DNA of 64,000 nucleotides from Azospirillum brasilense (GCF_005222205.1 NZ_CP032347.1:248001-312000), one strand, 5' to 3'; positions 27,073-39,538 are shown, counted from the stretch's first letter. Notes: generated by a model not told the origin, from the letters alone. Translations and numbers: made by a program.

Positions 27073-29946
27073 TCAGAACGCGGGTTCCGACGCGCGCGTG
27101 GAAGCCGTGGCGGGAGCCTTCGGCGTCGAGCAGGCATCGACCAGATAGACGATGGAACGGTACGGCAGGCCGGAGTGGTCGGACAGGCCGATCTCGCAGG
27201 TCCGGCTGTTCGAATAGCCGGCCTTGGCCCCGGCGGGGATGTCCTTGGACAGGTGGCGCAGGGCGTGGGCGTTCAGCTCCGGCGTGGTGAAGCCCTTGTC
27301 GCCGGCGAAGCCGCAGCAGCCGACATCCTCCGGCACCACCACCTGGGTGGCGCAGGCGGCGGCCACCGCCTTCATCTTGGCCTCCAGCCCCATGCGGCGG
27401 GTCGAGCAGGTCAGGTGCAGCACCACCGGCTCCGTCTGCTTAGTGAAATTCAGACGATCCAGCAGATGGTCGTGGATGAACTCCACCAGATCCAGGACCT
27501 GCAGCCCGGCGTCCTTCAAATGCTTCTTCAGCCGGAAGGAGCAGGGGCTGGTGTCGAGGACCACCGGGGCCGTGCCGTTGGCGCTGGCTGCCCAGATGGC
27601 GCGGACCATCTCCTCCGCCTTGGCGTCGGCCTGGGCGGCGAGGCCCTTGCTTTCCAGCGGCATGCCGCAGCACAGCGAGGCCAACTGCTCCGGATAGGCG
27701 ACGCGGTAGCCGGCCTTCTGGAACAGCGCCTCCACCTTCACCGGCAGCGGGGTCTTCTCCGGATCGTTGGCGGCGGGACCCATGCTGCGGCTGGTGCAGC
27801 TCGGCACATAGACCACGGTCGGCGCGTCGGCGGATGCCTTGGCCTGAGGCAGCGGCGTGAAGTTGGTCGGGGTGGGCAGGGCGCGCGGCAGGTGCGGCAG
27901 GCGCTGGCCGGTGACGTTCCGCAACCCCTCGAACAGCGAATTCGCCGTGTCGTTGCCCAACGTCCGCTTGGCCAGATCGGCGAGCTTCAGGCCGGCGCGG
28001 GCGACGCTCAGCGCCCCGGCGGTGTGGTCGGCGACGTAGCTGCCGAACCCCTGGGCGACCGCCCCGCGACGGTCGCCGCGGATCGCCTTGATGAGCAGAC
28101 CCGTCTCGATCCCCACCGGGCAGGCGGTGGAACAGAGGCCGCAGGCCGCGCAGGTGTCGATGCCCTGGTAGTCGTAGGCGTCGTGCAAGGCGCCGAGCCG
28201 CGCCGCGTCCGCCCCTGTGGACTCAAGACGCGAAATCTCGCGCCAGCCGACGATGCGCTGGCGGGGCGAGAGCGTCATCTTGTGCGACGGGCAGGTCGGC
28301 TCGCAGAAGCCGCACTCGATGCAGGTGTCCACCAGAGGGTGGGCGGGCGGCATCGCCTTCAGGTTCTTGAGATGCGCCTCCGGGTCGTCGTTCAGGATGA
28401 CGCCGGGGTTCAGCAGGCCCTGCGGGTCGAGCAGCGCCTTGATCTCCTTCATCAGGCCATAGGCCTGCGGACCCCACTCCATCTCCACGAAGGGGGCCAT
28501 GTTGCGGCCCGTGCCATGCTCCGCCTTCAGCGACCCGTCATACTTGCGCACCACCTGATCGCACACCGCGTCCATGAAGCGGCGGTAGCGGTCCACCTCC
28601 TCGTCGGTGTCGAAGGCCTGGGTGAAGACGAAGTGCAGGTTCCCTTCCAGCGCGTGGCCGAAGATGATCGCCTCGGTGTAGCCGAACTCCAGGAACATGG
28701 CCTGAAGCTCGACCGTCGCCTCGGCCAGCCGGTCGAGCGGGTAGGCCACGTCCTCGATGATGACCGTGGTGCCGACCTTGCGCATGGCGCCGACCGCCGG
28801 GAACAGGCCCTTGCGGATCTTCCAGTAGCTTTCGCCCAGCTTGGCGTCTGTGGTGAAGGTCGGCGGGAACAGGGTGTGGGTGTTGGCGATCACCGCGCTG
28901 ACCGCGGCGATGTTGGCGTCCAGCGCCGCCGCGTCCTCGCCGCGGATCTCCACCAGCAGGGCGGAGGCGTCCGGCCCCAGCCCGCCGATGAAGTCCGGCA
29001 TGCCCGGCTTGCCCTCGACCGAGCGCAGCGAGGCGCGGTCCATCAGCTCCACCGCCGAGACCGGCGTCGGCTTCATCAGCGCGACGGCGCGGCAGGCCTC
29101 CCCGATGTCCGGGTACATCAGCAGGGCGTTCGCCTTGTGGGCGTGCTCCGGCACCGTGTTGTAGGTGATCTCGGACAGGAAGCCGAGCGTGCCCTCCGAC
29201 CCGATCATCAGGTGCTGGAGGATCTCGACCGGGTCCTCGAAGTCCACCAGGGCGTTCAGGCTGTAGCCGGTGGTGTTCTTGATGCGGAACTTGTTGCGGA
29301 TGCGCTCCGCCAGCGTGTCGTCGGCGCGGGTGCGGGCGGCCAGATCGGACAGGCCGGCCAGCAGGGCGCCGTGGCTGACCGCGAAGGCGTCGCGGCTGGC
29401 GGCGTCGCCGGTGTCCAGCAGCGTGCCGTCGGCCAGCACCAGCCGCATGGAGGCCAGCGTGCGGTAGCTGTTCTGGGCGGTGCCGCAGCACATGCCGCTG
29501 GCGTTGTTGGCCGCGATGCCGCCGATCTTGGCGGTGGCGATGGAGGCCGGGTCCGGCCCGATCTTGCGTCCAAAGGGCGCCAGCTTGCGGTTCGCCTCCG
29601 CCCCGATGACGCCGGGCTGGAGGGTCACCGTCGCGGCACCCGGCGGAATGGTGCAGCCGCGCCAGCTGTCGCCCAACAGGACCAGGACGGAATCGGTGAC
29701 CGCCTGGCCCGACAGGCTGGTGCCGGCGGCCCGGAAGGTCACCGGGGTCTTCAGCTCCCGGCAGAGGTTGAGCAGCCGCACCACCTCGCCCTCGGCCTCG
29801 ACGATCGCGACGATCTTCGGGATCAGGCGGTAGAAGCTGCCGTCGGTCCCGTAGGCCAGCGTGCGCAGCGGGTCGGTGACGAGGCGCTCGTCCGGCATGA
29901 ACTCCCGGAGGGCCGCGTGCAGGCGGTCATAGGGCGCGGGCAGCAT
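27073..29946 (-). CDS. dld: FAD/Fe-S D-lactate dehydrogenase (Dld-II type)
   Basis: 957 residues. An FAD_binding_4 domain (PVTFRAAGTSLSGQAVTDSVLV, residues about 40-210), an FAD-oxidase C domain (to about 510, with GHALEGNLHFVFTQAF and EHGTGRNM), two 4Fe-4S motifs CIECGFCEPTCP (about 540) and CAACGLCSTACPVG (about 600), then CCG domains (CCGMPLESKG, VGCCGFAGDKG). This is the Dld-II architecture that in Shewanella sits in lldP-dldII-lldEFG, the same order as here. It passes electrons from D-lactate to the respiratory chain. Confidence 0.9.
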   Translation of the reverse strand: MLPAPYDRLHAALREFMPDERLVTDPLRTLAYGTDGSFYRLIPKIVAIVEAEGEVVRLLNLCRELKTPVTFRAAGTSLSGQAVTDSVLVLLGDSWRGCTIPPGAATVTLQPGVIGAEANRKLAPFGRKIGPDPASIATAKIGGIAANNASGMCCGTAQNSYRTLASMRLVLADGTLLDTGDAASRDAFAVSHGALLAGLSDLAARTRADDTLAERIRNKFRIKNTTGYSLNALVDFEDPVEILQHLMIGSEGTLGFLSEITYNTVPEHAHKANALLMYPDIGEACRAVALMKPTPVSAVELMDRASLRSVEGKPGMPDFIGGLGPDASALLVEIRGEDAAALDANIAAVSAVIANTHTLFPPTFTTDAKLGESYWKIRKGLFPAVGAMRKVGTTVIIEDVAYPLDRLAEATVELQAMFLEFGYTEAIIFGHALEGNLHFVFTQAFDTDEEVDRYRRFMDAVCDQVVRKYDGSLKAEHGTGRNMAPFVEMEWGPQAYGLMKEIKALLDPQGLLNPGVILNDDPEAHLKNLKAMPPAHPLVDTCIECGFCEPTCPSHKMTLSPRQRIVGWREISRLESTGADAARLGALHDAYDYQGIDTCAACGLCSTACPVGIETGLLIKAIRGDRRGAVAQGFGSYVADHTAGALSVARAGLKLADLAKRTLGNDTANSLFEGLRNVTGQRLPHLPRALPTPTNFTPLPQAKASADAPTVVYVPSCTSRSMGPAANDPEKTPLPVKVEALFQKAGYRVAYPEQLASLCCGMPLESKGLAAQADAKAEEMVRAIWAASANGTAPVVLDTSPCSFRLKKHLKDAGLQVLDLVEFIHDHLLDRLNFTKQTEPVVLHLTCSTRRMGLEAKMKAVAAACATQVVVPEDVGCCGFAGDKGFTTPELNAHALRHLSKDIPAGAKAGYSNSRTCEIGLSDHSGLPYRSIVYLVDACSTPKAPATASTRASEPAF

Positions 29947-30291
29947 CGGTTCTCGGGGCCTCCGGATCTGGGACCGCGCGACGACTCCTCCGTGATCGCC
30001 GGTCCGGGTTGCGGGTGCTGGGGCGGCTTTTGTTTCCGCCCGTCAGACGGACGGCTTGTTGGGTGCCACAGTCAGTCAGTCGGATAATCGATTTGCTGGG
30101 TGGCCGCAATGGTAAAATGAATTGACCAAACGCAGCGCTGTGATGCTGCAATGCATAAAAAATGAGGCGGACAAAGAAAGCGGCGCCTCCCGACCGGATG
30201 GAAGGCCGAGCGGCGCCGTAGGGAATAAAGCTCGGCAGTGGATGACGCCCCTTCTCCCCGGGGGGAGGAGAAGGGGTTCGGACGTCGACGC
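29947..30291 (-). other. lldP-dld intergenic region with hairpin at 30248-30276
   Basis: 345 bp without a gene. A hairpin with 10-bp stem (CCCCTTCTCC and complement) 16 bases after the lldP stop probably ends or reduces lldP transcription; it has no T-run. The dld-proximal part is AT-richer and holds TGGTCAATTCATTTTACCA at 30109-30127 on the minus strand, two GntR-like half sites spaced too widely for a standard operator. A separate promoter for dld-lutABC is likely but not located. Confidence 0.45.
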
Positions 30292-31980
30292 TTACGGGAT
30301 CATCCAGGGCAGGATGTAGGCCTGGATCATGGTGATGACGCCGATGATCGCGACGAAGAACAGGCTGTGCTTCACGGTGAAGCGGAACAGCTCGGACTCG
30401 CGGCCCACCAGACCCACCGCGGCGCAGGCCACGGCGATCGACTGCGGGGAGATCATCTTGCCGGTGACGCCGCCGGTCGTGTTGGCCGCGACCATCAGCA
30501 CGTCGGACACGCCCACCTGCTGCGCCGTGGTGGCCTGCAGGCCGCAGAACAGCGCGTTGCTCGACGTGTCGGAGCCGGTCAGGAACACGCCCAGCCAGCC
30601 CAGGATCGGCGAGAAGAACGGGAACAGGAAGCCCGTGCCGGCCAGCAGAAGCGCCAGGGTCGAGGACAGGCCCGAGTAGTTGGCGATGAAGGCGAAGGCC
30701 AGGACCATGCCGATCGAGTAGATCGGGCGCTTCAACTCGCTGACCGTCTCGACGAAGGTCTTCACGCCGTCGGCCGGGCGCATCTTCAGCATGACCATCG
30801 TGATGATCGCGGAGATCAGGATGGCCGTGCCGGTGGCGGCCAGCAGGTCCAGCTTGTAGACGGCGTCGATGGGCTTGGGCGAGGCGACGATCGGGGCGGC
30901 CTTCAGCACCAGCTTGTCCAGCCCGGCGATCGGGAAGTACAGCACCGTGTCGGCCAGCGCGCCGCCCTTGGCGAACAGGGCCTTGAAGGGCTTCAGGCTC
31001 CAGATCGTGACGACCACGGTCAGGATCAGGAAGGGCGACCAGGCCTTGGCGATCTCACCGGCGCTGTAGCCGCGCTGGGCGTTGAACTCGCTCGACGCCA
31101 TGGCGCCGACCGACTGCGGCACCGGACCGGCGGGCAGCGGGGAATTGGCGAAGCGGAAGATCGCCTTGGGCTTCCAGAACTTCAGGAAGACGGTGATGCT
31201 GACGAGGCTGACCAGGGCGGAGGTGATGTCCGGCAGCTCCGGCCCGATGAAGTTGGCGGTGAAGTACTGGGTGACGGCGAAGGTGCCGCCGGCGACCAGG
31301 ATGGCGGGCCAGGTCTCGCGCACGCCCTTCCAGCCGTCCATGATCATGATGATCCAGAAGGGCACGAAGACGGACAGCAGCGGAAGCTGGCGGCCGGCCA
31401 TGGCGCCGATCCGGAACGGGTCGAGCGAGGTGACCTGACCGGCGACGATGATCGGAATGCCCATGGCGCCGAAGGCCACCGGGGCGGTGTTGGCGATCAG
31501 GCAGAGACCGGCGGCGTAGAGCGGGTTGAAGCCCAGACCGACCAGCAGCGCCGCGGTGATGGCGACCGGCGCGCCGAAGCCCGCCGCACCTTCCAGGAAG
31601 GCGCCGAAGGAGAAGCCGACCATCAGCATCTGAAGCCGCTGGTCCTCGGTGATCGACACCACCGACGAGCGGATGATCTCGAACTGACCGGTCTTGACCG
31701 TGATCTTGTAGAGGAACACGGCGGCCACGATGATCCAGGCGATGGGCCACAGGCCGTAGAGGAAGCCGTATCCGGCGGACGCCAGCGCCATGCTGACCGG
31801 CATCTTGTAGAACAGGATGGCGACGGCCAGCGAGATGGCGACGGTGATGGTGCCCGCGATGTGGCCCTTCATGCGCAGGACGGTCAGCGCGATGAAGAAG
31901 AAGATGATCGGCAACGCGGCCACAAGTGCCGAAAGCCAAAGGTTACCCGCGGGATCGTAGACTTGTGTCCAGGGCTGCAT
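30292..31980 (-). CDS. lldP: L-lactate permease LldP
   Basis: 562 residues, about 12-14 membrane spans. Diagnostic stretches of the LctP family are visible: FLEGAAGFGAPVAITAALLVGLGFNPLYAAGLCLIANTAPVAFGA, GWLGVFLTGSDTSSNALF and ANTTGGVTGKMISPQSIAVA. It imports lactate (and often glycolate) by proton symport. First gene of the leftward lactate cluster, divergent from the regulator. Confidence 0.96.
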   Translation of the reverse strand: MQPWTQVYDPAGNLWLSALVAALPIIFFFIALTVLRMKGHIAGTITVAISLAVAILFYKMPVSMALASAGYGFLYGLWPIAWIIVAAVFLYKITVKTGQFEIIRSSVVSITEDQRLQMLMVGFSFGAFLEGAAGFGAPVAITAALLVGLGFNPLYAAGLCLIANTAPVAFGAMGIPIIVAGQVTSLDPFRIGAMAGRQLPLLSVFVPFWIIMIMDGWKGVRETWPAILVAGGTFAVTQYFTANFIGPELPDITSALVSLVSITVFLKFWKPKAIFRFANSPLPAGPVPQSVGAMASSEFNAQRGYSAGEIAKAWSPFLILTVVVTIWSLKPFKALFAKGGALADTVLYFPIAGLDKLVLKAAPIVASPKPIDAVYKLDLLAATGTAILISAIITMVMLKMRPADGVKTFVETVSELKRPIYSIGMVLAFAFIANYSGLSSTLALLLAGTGFLFPFFSPILGWLGVFLTGSDTSSNALFCGLQATTAQQVGVSDVLMVAANTTGGVTGKMISPQSIAVACAAVGLVGRESELFRFTVKHSLFFVAIIGVITMIQAYILPWMIP

Positions 31981-32392
31981 GTTTCCTACCTATGCCGCAG
32001 ATTCTCGGTTCTGCGCTTTGGCCAGCGACCATGAGTGGAGCCCGGATCCGCGCGTCTTATCCGGACGCGCGCCGCCTGTCATCCCAGGGCCGGTCAGCCA
32101 TGGGGATCAGTTTTTTCTTGGGTTGGGCTCCGGTCAAAAGATATGACCAAAGGCTCAGAACGGATACATTGGGTCGCAATGGTTGGCAATAGGGAAAATT
32201 CAATTTACCGTCGGCGTGGGCAGAGACTTTTTCTTGCCCATGGTATTACCACCTGACCCCTTCGGTGGCGGCCGGTCGTTAAACGGTGTCGCTGGGCTCG
32301 CTGGGGCTGGACGTGCGAAGGCCGTGACGATATCTAACCTCCGGGATCGGGTGGGACTTCTGCGGATGCAGGGCAAGGGGCAAGGCAAGGGA
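31981..32392. promoter_or_regulatory. Divergent lldP/lldR control region
   Basis: 412 bp between divergent genes. It holds TGGTATTACCA at 32241-32251, an exact fit to the FadR-subfamily GntR operator core (TNGTNNNACNA), and an imperfectly related dyad GGTCA-N7-TGACC at 32132-32148. The LldR-type regulator next to it is the obvious ligand. Two sites at a distance of about 110 bp would allow looping, as proposed for lld control in E. coli. The remaining sequence shows no open frame I can support. Confidence 0.65.
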
Positions 32393-33160
32393 ATGATCAA
32401 GCCGGCCAAGTTGGCGGACGCCATCGCTGACCACCTGGAGACGCTGATCCGGGAAGGCGTGCTGCGTCCGGGGGAGAAGCTGCTGCCGGAACGGGATCTG
32501 GCGCTCAAGCTGGACGTCTCGCGCCCGTCGCTGCGCGACGCCCTGGAGAAGCTGGAGGAGCGGGGGCTGCTCGTCTCCGGGCGAAACGGCACGCACATCG
32601 CGCAGTTCTTGGCGCCCATCGCCGCACCGCTGGCGGCGCTGCTGCAATCCGATCCGGACGCGCCCTTCCATTACCTGGAGTTCCGCACCTCCATCGAGGC
32701 GGCAGCCGCCAAGCTGGCCGCGCAACGGGCGACCGACCTCGACCGTCAGGCGATCCGCGCCCTGGCCCAGCGCATGCGCGACGCCCATGGGAAGGATGAC
32801 CCGTCGGAAGAGGCCGACGTGGACGCTCAGCTTCACCTCGCCTTCTACGAGGCGGCGCACAACACGGTGATGCTGCACATCATGGGCGCGCTGTCGGAGA
32901 TGCTGCGCAACGACGTGTTCTACAACCGCGACCGGCTCTACACCCGGCCCGGCGTGCGCGACCTGCTGCTGGAGCAGCATCTGGCCATCGTCGACGCGGT
33001 GCTGGCCGGCGACGCCGAAGCCGCCCATGCGGCGGCGGAGGCGCATGTGATGTTCACGCTGCACACCCTGCGGGAAATCCGCGAGGACGACACGCGGCTG
33101 GAGGCCTCCCTGCGCCGCATCGGGCGCACCGACCTGATCGAAACCGCCGAGCGGGCCTGA
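32393..33160 (+). CDS. lldR: GntR/FadR-family lactate regulator (LldR/PdhR-like)
   Basis: 255 residues from ATG 32393 (AAGG upstream). N-terminal winged helix LIREGVLRPGEKLLPERDLALKLDVSRPSLRDALEKLEERGLL, then an all-helical FCD domain with metal-ligand-type residues (DVDAQLHLAFYEAAHN, HLAIVDAVLAGDAEAAHAAAEAH). Divergent position and operator point to control of lldP-dld-lutABC by lactate. The gene ends in a 9-bp-stem hairpin (33147-33171) covering the stop codon. Confidence 0.88.
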   Translation: MIKPAKLADAIADHLETLIREGVLRPGEKLLPERDLALKLDVSRPSLRDALEKLEERGLLVSGRNGTHIAQFLAPIAAPLAALLQSDPDAPFHYLEFRTSIEAAAAKLAAQRATDLDRQAIRALAQRMRDAHGKDDPSEEADVDAQLHLAFYEAAHNTVMLHIMGALSEMLRNDVFYNRDRLYTRPGVRDLLLEQHLAIVDAVLAGDAEAAHAAAEAHVMFTLHTLREIREDDTRLEASLRRIGRTDLIETAERA

Positions 33161-33241
33161 GCCCCGCTCGGTCGTCCGTCATTCGGGAACCCGAGCGCCA
33201 TTCTGGGTTTTACACGGCTGTAGACCAAGGGAGGTCCAGCC

Positions 33242-34045
33242 GTGCTCACCGAAACGCTGCCCTCGATCATTCCCTATTGCGGCGCCCCACCGGTGCCGGA
33301 AGGGTTCTGGAGCGCCTGGAACGGCGACCCGGTCCTGCTGTCCGTCTTCGCCCTGACCGCCGCGGGATACGCGGTGGTGGTGCGGCGGCACGGAGCGGGG
33401 ATGGCGCGGCACCAGCCCTGGTGCTTCGCCGCGGGGTGGCTGGTGCTGTTCGCCGCCTTCGTGTCGCCGTTGTGCAGCCTGACCTCCGCCCTGTTCTCGG
33501 CGCGGGTGGTCCAGCATCTCCTGACCATCCAGGTGGCGGCGCCGCTGCTGGTCCTGTCCTGGCCGATGGGCGCGGTGCGCTGGCCGGGCTGGGCGCGGGT
33601 CGTGGCGTCGCCTTTGGCCGTTCCCGAGATCGCCTGGGGCCTGTTCGGGCTGTTCCTCTGGGTCTGGCATCTGCCGGGACCCTACATGGCGGCGCTGCGC
33701 TTCGACGCGGTGCTGTGGGTCATGCACGCCAGCCTGCTCGTCGGTGCGGTCGCGGCGTGGCGGACGGTGCTGGCCCCGGATGATGCGGCGATGCGGGGGA
33801 GGGGGCTGCTGTCGGCCTTCGGCACCTCGGTGCATCTCGCCATCCTGGCGGCGCTGCTCATCTTCGCCCCGCAGCCGCTGTTCGTCTACCATCTGGACAA
33901 GACGGCGCCCTGGGGCCTGTCCGCTCTGGCGGACCAGCAACTCGGCGGGCTCATTATGGGAGTCGTCGGCGCGGCGGTCTATGTGGCGGTCAACCTCTAC
34001 GCCCTGGCGCGTTGGCTGATGGTGCCCGAGTGGCAGCGGTCGTAA
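33242..34045 (+). CDS. Cytochrome c oxidase assembly protein, CtaG/Caa3 family
   Basis: 267 residues, about seven membrane helices. GTG start with GGGAGGT upstream. Typical pieces: VVQHLLTIQVAAPLLVLSWP, GLFLWVWHLPGPYMAALR, HLDKTAPWGLSALADQQLGGLIM. These histidines match the Caa3_CtaG family, linked to copper delivery to cytochrome oxidase. It stands alone here, away from oxidase subunits. Confidence 0.9.
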   Translation: MLTETLPSIIPYCGAPPVPEGFWSAWNGDPVLLSVFALTAAGYAVVVRRHGAGMARHQPWCFAAGWLVLFAAFVSPLCSLTSALFSARVVQHLLTIQVAAPLLVLSWPMGAVRWPGWARVVASPLAVPEIAWGLFGLFLWVWHLPGPYMAALRFDAVLWVMHASLLVGAVAAWRTVLAPDDAAMRGRGLLSAFGTSVHLAILAALLIFAPQPLFVYHLDKTAPWGLSALADQQLGGLIMGVVGAAVYVAVNLYALARWLMVPEWQRS

Positions 34046-34050
34046 GGCGG

Positions 34051-34644
34051 TCAGCGCGCCTCCAATCCGAGGAAGCTCCAGGACACATCGCCGCGGCCGA
34101 GCATGTCCTCCCGGTCATTCCGATGGATGCAGCGAAGGCCGACGGACTCGGCAAGCTCGATGGTTTCGGCGGCCGAAACGTCGTACATGGTCCGCCCCTC
34201 CGGCACCGGGCCATGCCGCAAGGACATGACGATCCGGCCGCTTGGGTTCAGAAGGCCGGCGATGTGCGGCATCGCAATGGCTCGCTGGGCCTGGTCGAGG
34301 TGCATCCACACCGCGGTGAGCATGATGACGTCGTAGCGCCCGCCTTGCCTCCTGACCACCGCCAGTTCCGGCAGGCTGTCGTCGACCCACCGGATCGGCT
34401 GGGCGGCGTGGATGCGCATCCCCGCGCTGCGCAGCTCCGCCGTCGGTTCGACGGCGGTCACCTCGTGGCCAAGCGCCGCCAGGGCGGCCGCATCACGCCC
34501 CGTGCCCGCGCCGATGTCCAGCACGCGGCCCGGTCGGGAGGGGAAAAGGTGAAGCACGTCGCGATGCACATCGGCGAACGCCACGCTCTCGTACTGTTCG
34601 GTGAGCGCTGTCGCGTTTTCACCGTACCCGCTCCATCCGCTCAT
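34051..34644 (-). CDS. Class I SAM-dependent methyltransferase
   Basis: 197 residues from MSGWSGYGENATALTEQYES. Motif I RVLDIGAGTGRDAAALAALGHEVTAVEPT is a clear SAM-binding signature, followed by LTAVWMHLD and LLNPSGRIVMSLRHGP. Target unknown. An ATG 14 codons upstream is possible. Converges on the CtaG-like gene with a 5-bp gap. Confidence 0.86.
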   Translation of the reverse strand: MSGWSGYGENATALTEQYESVAFADVHRDVLHLFPSRPGRVLDIGAGTGRDAAALAALGHEVTAVEPTAELRSAGMRIHAAQPIRWVDDSLPELAVVRRQGGRYDVIMLTAVWMHLDQAQRAIAMPHIAGLLNPSGRIVMSLRHGPVPEGRTMYDVSAAETIELAESVGLRCIHRNDREDMLGRGDVSWSFLGLEAR

Positions 34645-34743
34645 TCCCCGGTCCTCCGCAAGGCGCACCATTGCCGGCGCAACCATCCCTCCTGCTTACC
34701 ACAGAGCGCCGCACATCCATGAGGCGTTGGGGAGCGCGCAGCG

Positions 34744-34772
34744 AAAAACCCCGGCCCTTGCGGGCCGGGGTT
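34744..34772 (-). terminator. Rho-independent terminator of clpB
   Basis: 11-bp perfect GC-rich stem (AACCCCGGCCC and complement, loop TTGC in plus orientation) with a run of five T on the minus strand right after it, 17 bases past the clpB stop. Confidence 0.92.
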
Positions 34773-34789
34773 CTCGTTTCGCGTCACGA

Positions 34790-37462
<2,673 letters not shown>

Positions 37463-37742
37463 CAGGCACTCCGTTCGTTATGGTTCCCGCCCTTTGCGAA
37501 GGCGCGGGAAGACGGCCTGTGTGGCCCGCACCATGCGCGGCCCCGGTCGCCTCAAGGGAACAGATGGGCAGGGGCGCCGCCCTGATCAAGACGACCGCCC
37601 GGACGGTGGGGCAAGGCTGTCTTGCGTCTAAAGTGTCCCACTATATGGACAGCAATTTATTTATTTGACACACTGTGTACGCCTTCATAAAGTGGTGGAA
37701 ACTGATATGCCAGATATCAAACAAGAACGCGGGAGGGAGGAC
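37463..37742. promoter_or_regulatory. Divergent clpB / dgo-regulator control region
   Basis: 280 bp between divergent genes. For clpB, the minus strand holds CTTGAGG (complement of 37549-37555) followed about 12 bp later by a CGCATGGT-like box, a weak match to a heat-shock (sigma-32) promoter. Toward the IclR-type gene lies TGTCC-N8-GGACA (37634-37651), a candidate operator, then AT-rich DNA with TTGACA at 37674. Assignments are by eye. Confidence 0.35.
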
Positions 37743-38582
37743 ATGGCCGGCATCGGAGCAAATCCGCTCGATGCACAAGCGTCGCCGGAGAAGCCGCAGG
37801 CTTCCGGAACCCAGACGCTGATGCGCGGCCTCGCCCTCCTGGAATGCGTGGCGGCGGGCATCGGGGACGTGAAGGGCATCGCCGCCCGGCTGGGCACGCC
37901 GCGCAGCACCACGCACCGGATGCTCAACAGCCTGACCCAGGACGGCTATCTGCACCACGTCCCCTACAAGGGTTATCTGCTGGGGCCGAAGCTGATCGCG
38001 CTCGGCATGCGCGCGCTGGAGCAGCGCCCACTGGTCGCCATCGCCCGCCCGCACATCGAGGAACTGGCCCGCCAGACCGGCGACACCGTCCATCTCGGCG
38101 TCGTCGAAGGGGCGGAGGTCTTCTATCTCGACAAGATTCCGAACACGCGCGGGCTGGAGATGCGGTCGCGCATCGGCCTGCGCATGCCGCTGGCCTCCAC
38201 GGGGCTGGGCAAGGCGCTTCTCCTCGGCCTGCCGCGCGAGCGCTGGTCCGAGCTGTACGACCACGCGCTCCGCCTGACCGCGGCGGCGCCGGAACGGCCC
38301 CCGCTGGCGCCCTGGCCGGAGTTCGAGTCCCGGCTGGCCGCCTATGTGGACCGCGGCTGGTCCTTCGACCTTGAAGAAAACGAAATCGGCATCCGCTGCG
38401 TCGGCGCGCCGATCCGTGACGTCCGCAATCAGGTGGTCGCCGCCATCAGCGTGGCGAGCGCCGTGCCGTACATGCCGGACGAACGGATGGAGGAGCTTGG
38501 GCCCGTGGTCCGGGCGGTCGCCGACGCGATTTCAAAGGATTTGGGATGGAAACGGGACGAAAGGGCGTCGGGGCATCGCTGA
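37743..38582 (+). CDS. IclR-family transcriptional regulator of the dgo/tct cluster
   Basis: 279 residues. The start has a strong GGGAGGGAGGA ribosome site. N-terminal winged helix (LMRGLALLECVAAGIGDVKGIAARLGTPRSTTHRMLNSL), then an IclR effector domain with VHLGVVEGAEVFYLDKIP and NEIGIRCVGAPIRD. It overlaps dgoK by 37 bp, so it is co-transcribed with the catabolic genes and probably senses a keto-deoxy sugar acid, as KdgR-like IclR proteins do (inference). Confidence 0.9.
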   Translation: MAGIGANPLDAQASPEKPQASGTQTLMRGLALLECVAAGIGDVKGIAARLGTPRSTTHRMLNSLTQDGYLHHVPYKGYLLGPKLIALGMRALEQRPLVAIARPHIEELARQTGDTVHLGVVEGAEVFYLDKIPNTRGLEMRSRIGLRMPLASTGLGKALLLGLPRERWSELYDHALRLTAAAPERPPLAPWPEFESRLAAYVDRGWSFDLEENEIGIRCVGAPIRDVRNQVVAAISVASAVPYMPDERMEELGPVVRAVADAISKDLGWKRDERASGHR

Positions 38583-39538
38583 TCGCCCTCGACTGGGGAA
38601 CATCGAGTCTGCGCGGCTTCCTGATGGGCGGCGACGGGCGGGTGCTGGACCAGCGCGCCAACGCGCACGGCATCCAGAACCTGCCGATGCCGGGCGTCGC
38701 CGGCTTCGAGCAGGCCTTTGCCGACCTGTGCGGCGGCTGGATGGCCGCCCATCCCGGCCTGCCGGTGGTGGCCGGCGGCATGGTCGGCAGCGCCCAGGGC
38801 TGGCGTGAGGCCCCCTATGTCCGCTGCCCCGCCGACACGACCACCCTGGCCTCGCAGGCCGTGCCGGTGGAGAGCGCGTCGGGTTCCCGCATCCTGATCG
38901 CGCCGGGCGTCCTCTACGACCCGCCGAACGGCCCGCCGGACATCCTGCGCGGCGAGGAAATCCAGATCGCCGGCGTGCTGGCCGACCGTCCCGACTGGGG
39001 CCGCGACGCCTGCATGGTGCTGCCGGGCACCCATTCCAAATGGGTGGAGATCGTGGGCGGGCGCATGATCCGCTTCTCCTCCTACATGACCGGCGAGACC
39101 TTCGCCGTCCTGTGCAAGCATTCGATCCTCGGCCGGCTGATGCCGGCGGACGCCGCTCCGGCGGAGGCCGAATCCGACGCCGCCTTCGCCGAGGGCGTGC
39201 GGGCGGCGCAGGCCAGCGGGCCGGGCGACTTCACGCACCAGATCTTCGCCGCGCGCACGCTCGGCATCACCCGCCGCATGCCGGCGGAGCTTCTGAAGGA
39301 TTACCTGTCCGGCCTGCTGATCGGGCACGAGCTGGTCTCCGGCCTCGGCCACATGCGCAACGAGCTGCATGAGGGTCGTCCGCTGCTGCTGATCGGCGAG
39401 GGCGCGCTCTGCCGCCGGTACGTGCGCGGCCTGGAACTGCTGGGCGTCGAGCCCACCGACCGGCTTGAGAACACCGCCCCGCGTGGGCTTTTCCAGTTTG
39501 CCGTTGCCGCCGGCCTGATCGCGCCGGCGGGGGAGTGA
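38546..39538 (+). CDS. dgoK: 2-dehydro-3-deoxygalactonokinase DgoK
   Basis: 330 residues. N-terminal ASKHA phosphate loop IALDWGTSSLRGFL, VVAGGMVGSAQGW, DILRGEEIQIAGVL, VLPGTHSKWVEI and LLIGEGALCRRYV match DgoK. It phosphorylates 2-keto-3-deoxygalactonate. It begins inside the regulator gene and ends 5 bp before dgoA. Confidence 0.93.
   Translation: METGRKGVGASLIALDWGTSSLRGFLMGGDGRVLDQRANAHGIQNLPMPGVAGFEQAFADLCGGWMAAHPGLPVVAGGMVGSAQGWREAPYVRCPADTTTLASQAVPVESASGSRILIAPGVLYDPPNGPPDILRGEEIQIAGVLADRPDWGRDACMVLPGTHSKWVEIVGGRMIRFSSYMTGETFAVLCKHSILGRLMPADAAPAEAESDAAFAEGVRAAQASGPGDFTHQIFAARTLGITRRMPAELLKDYLSGLLIGHELVSGLGHMRNELHEGRPLLLIGEGALCRRYVRGLELLGVEPTDRLENTAPRGLFQFAVAAGLIAPAGE

Noticed and set aside
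30238..32034. A 598-codon plus-strand frame opposite lldP
   Set aside because: Charged low-complexity sequence (Asp/Gly/Arg/His) opposite a clear permease; a reverse shadow.
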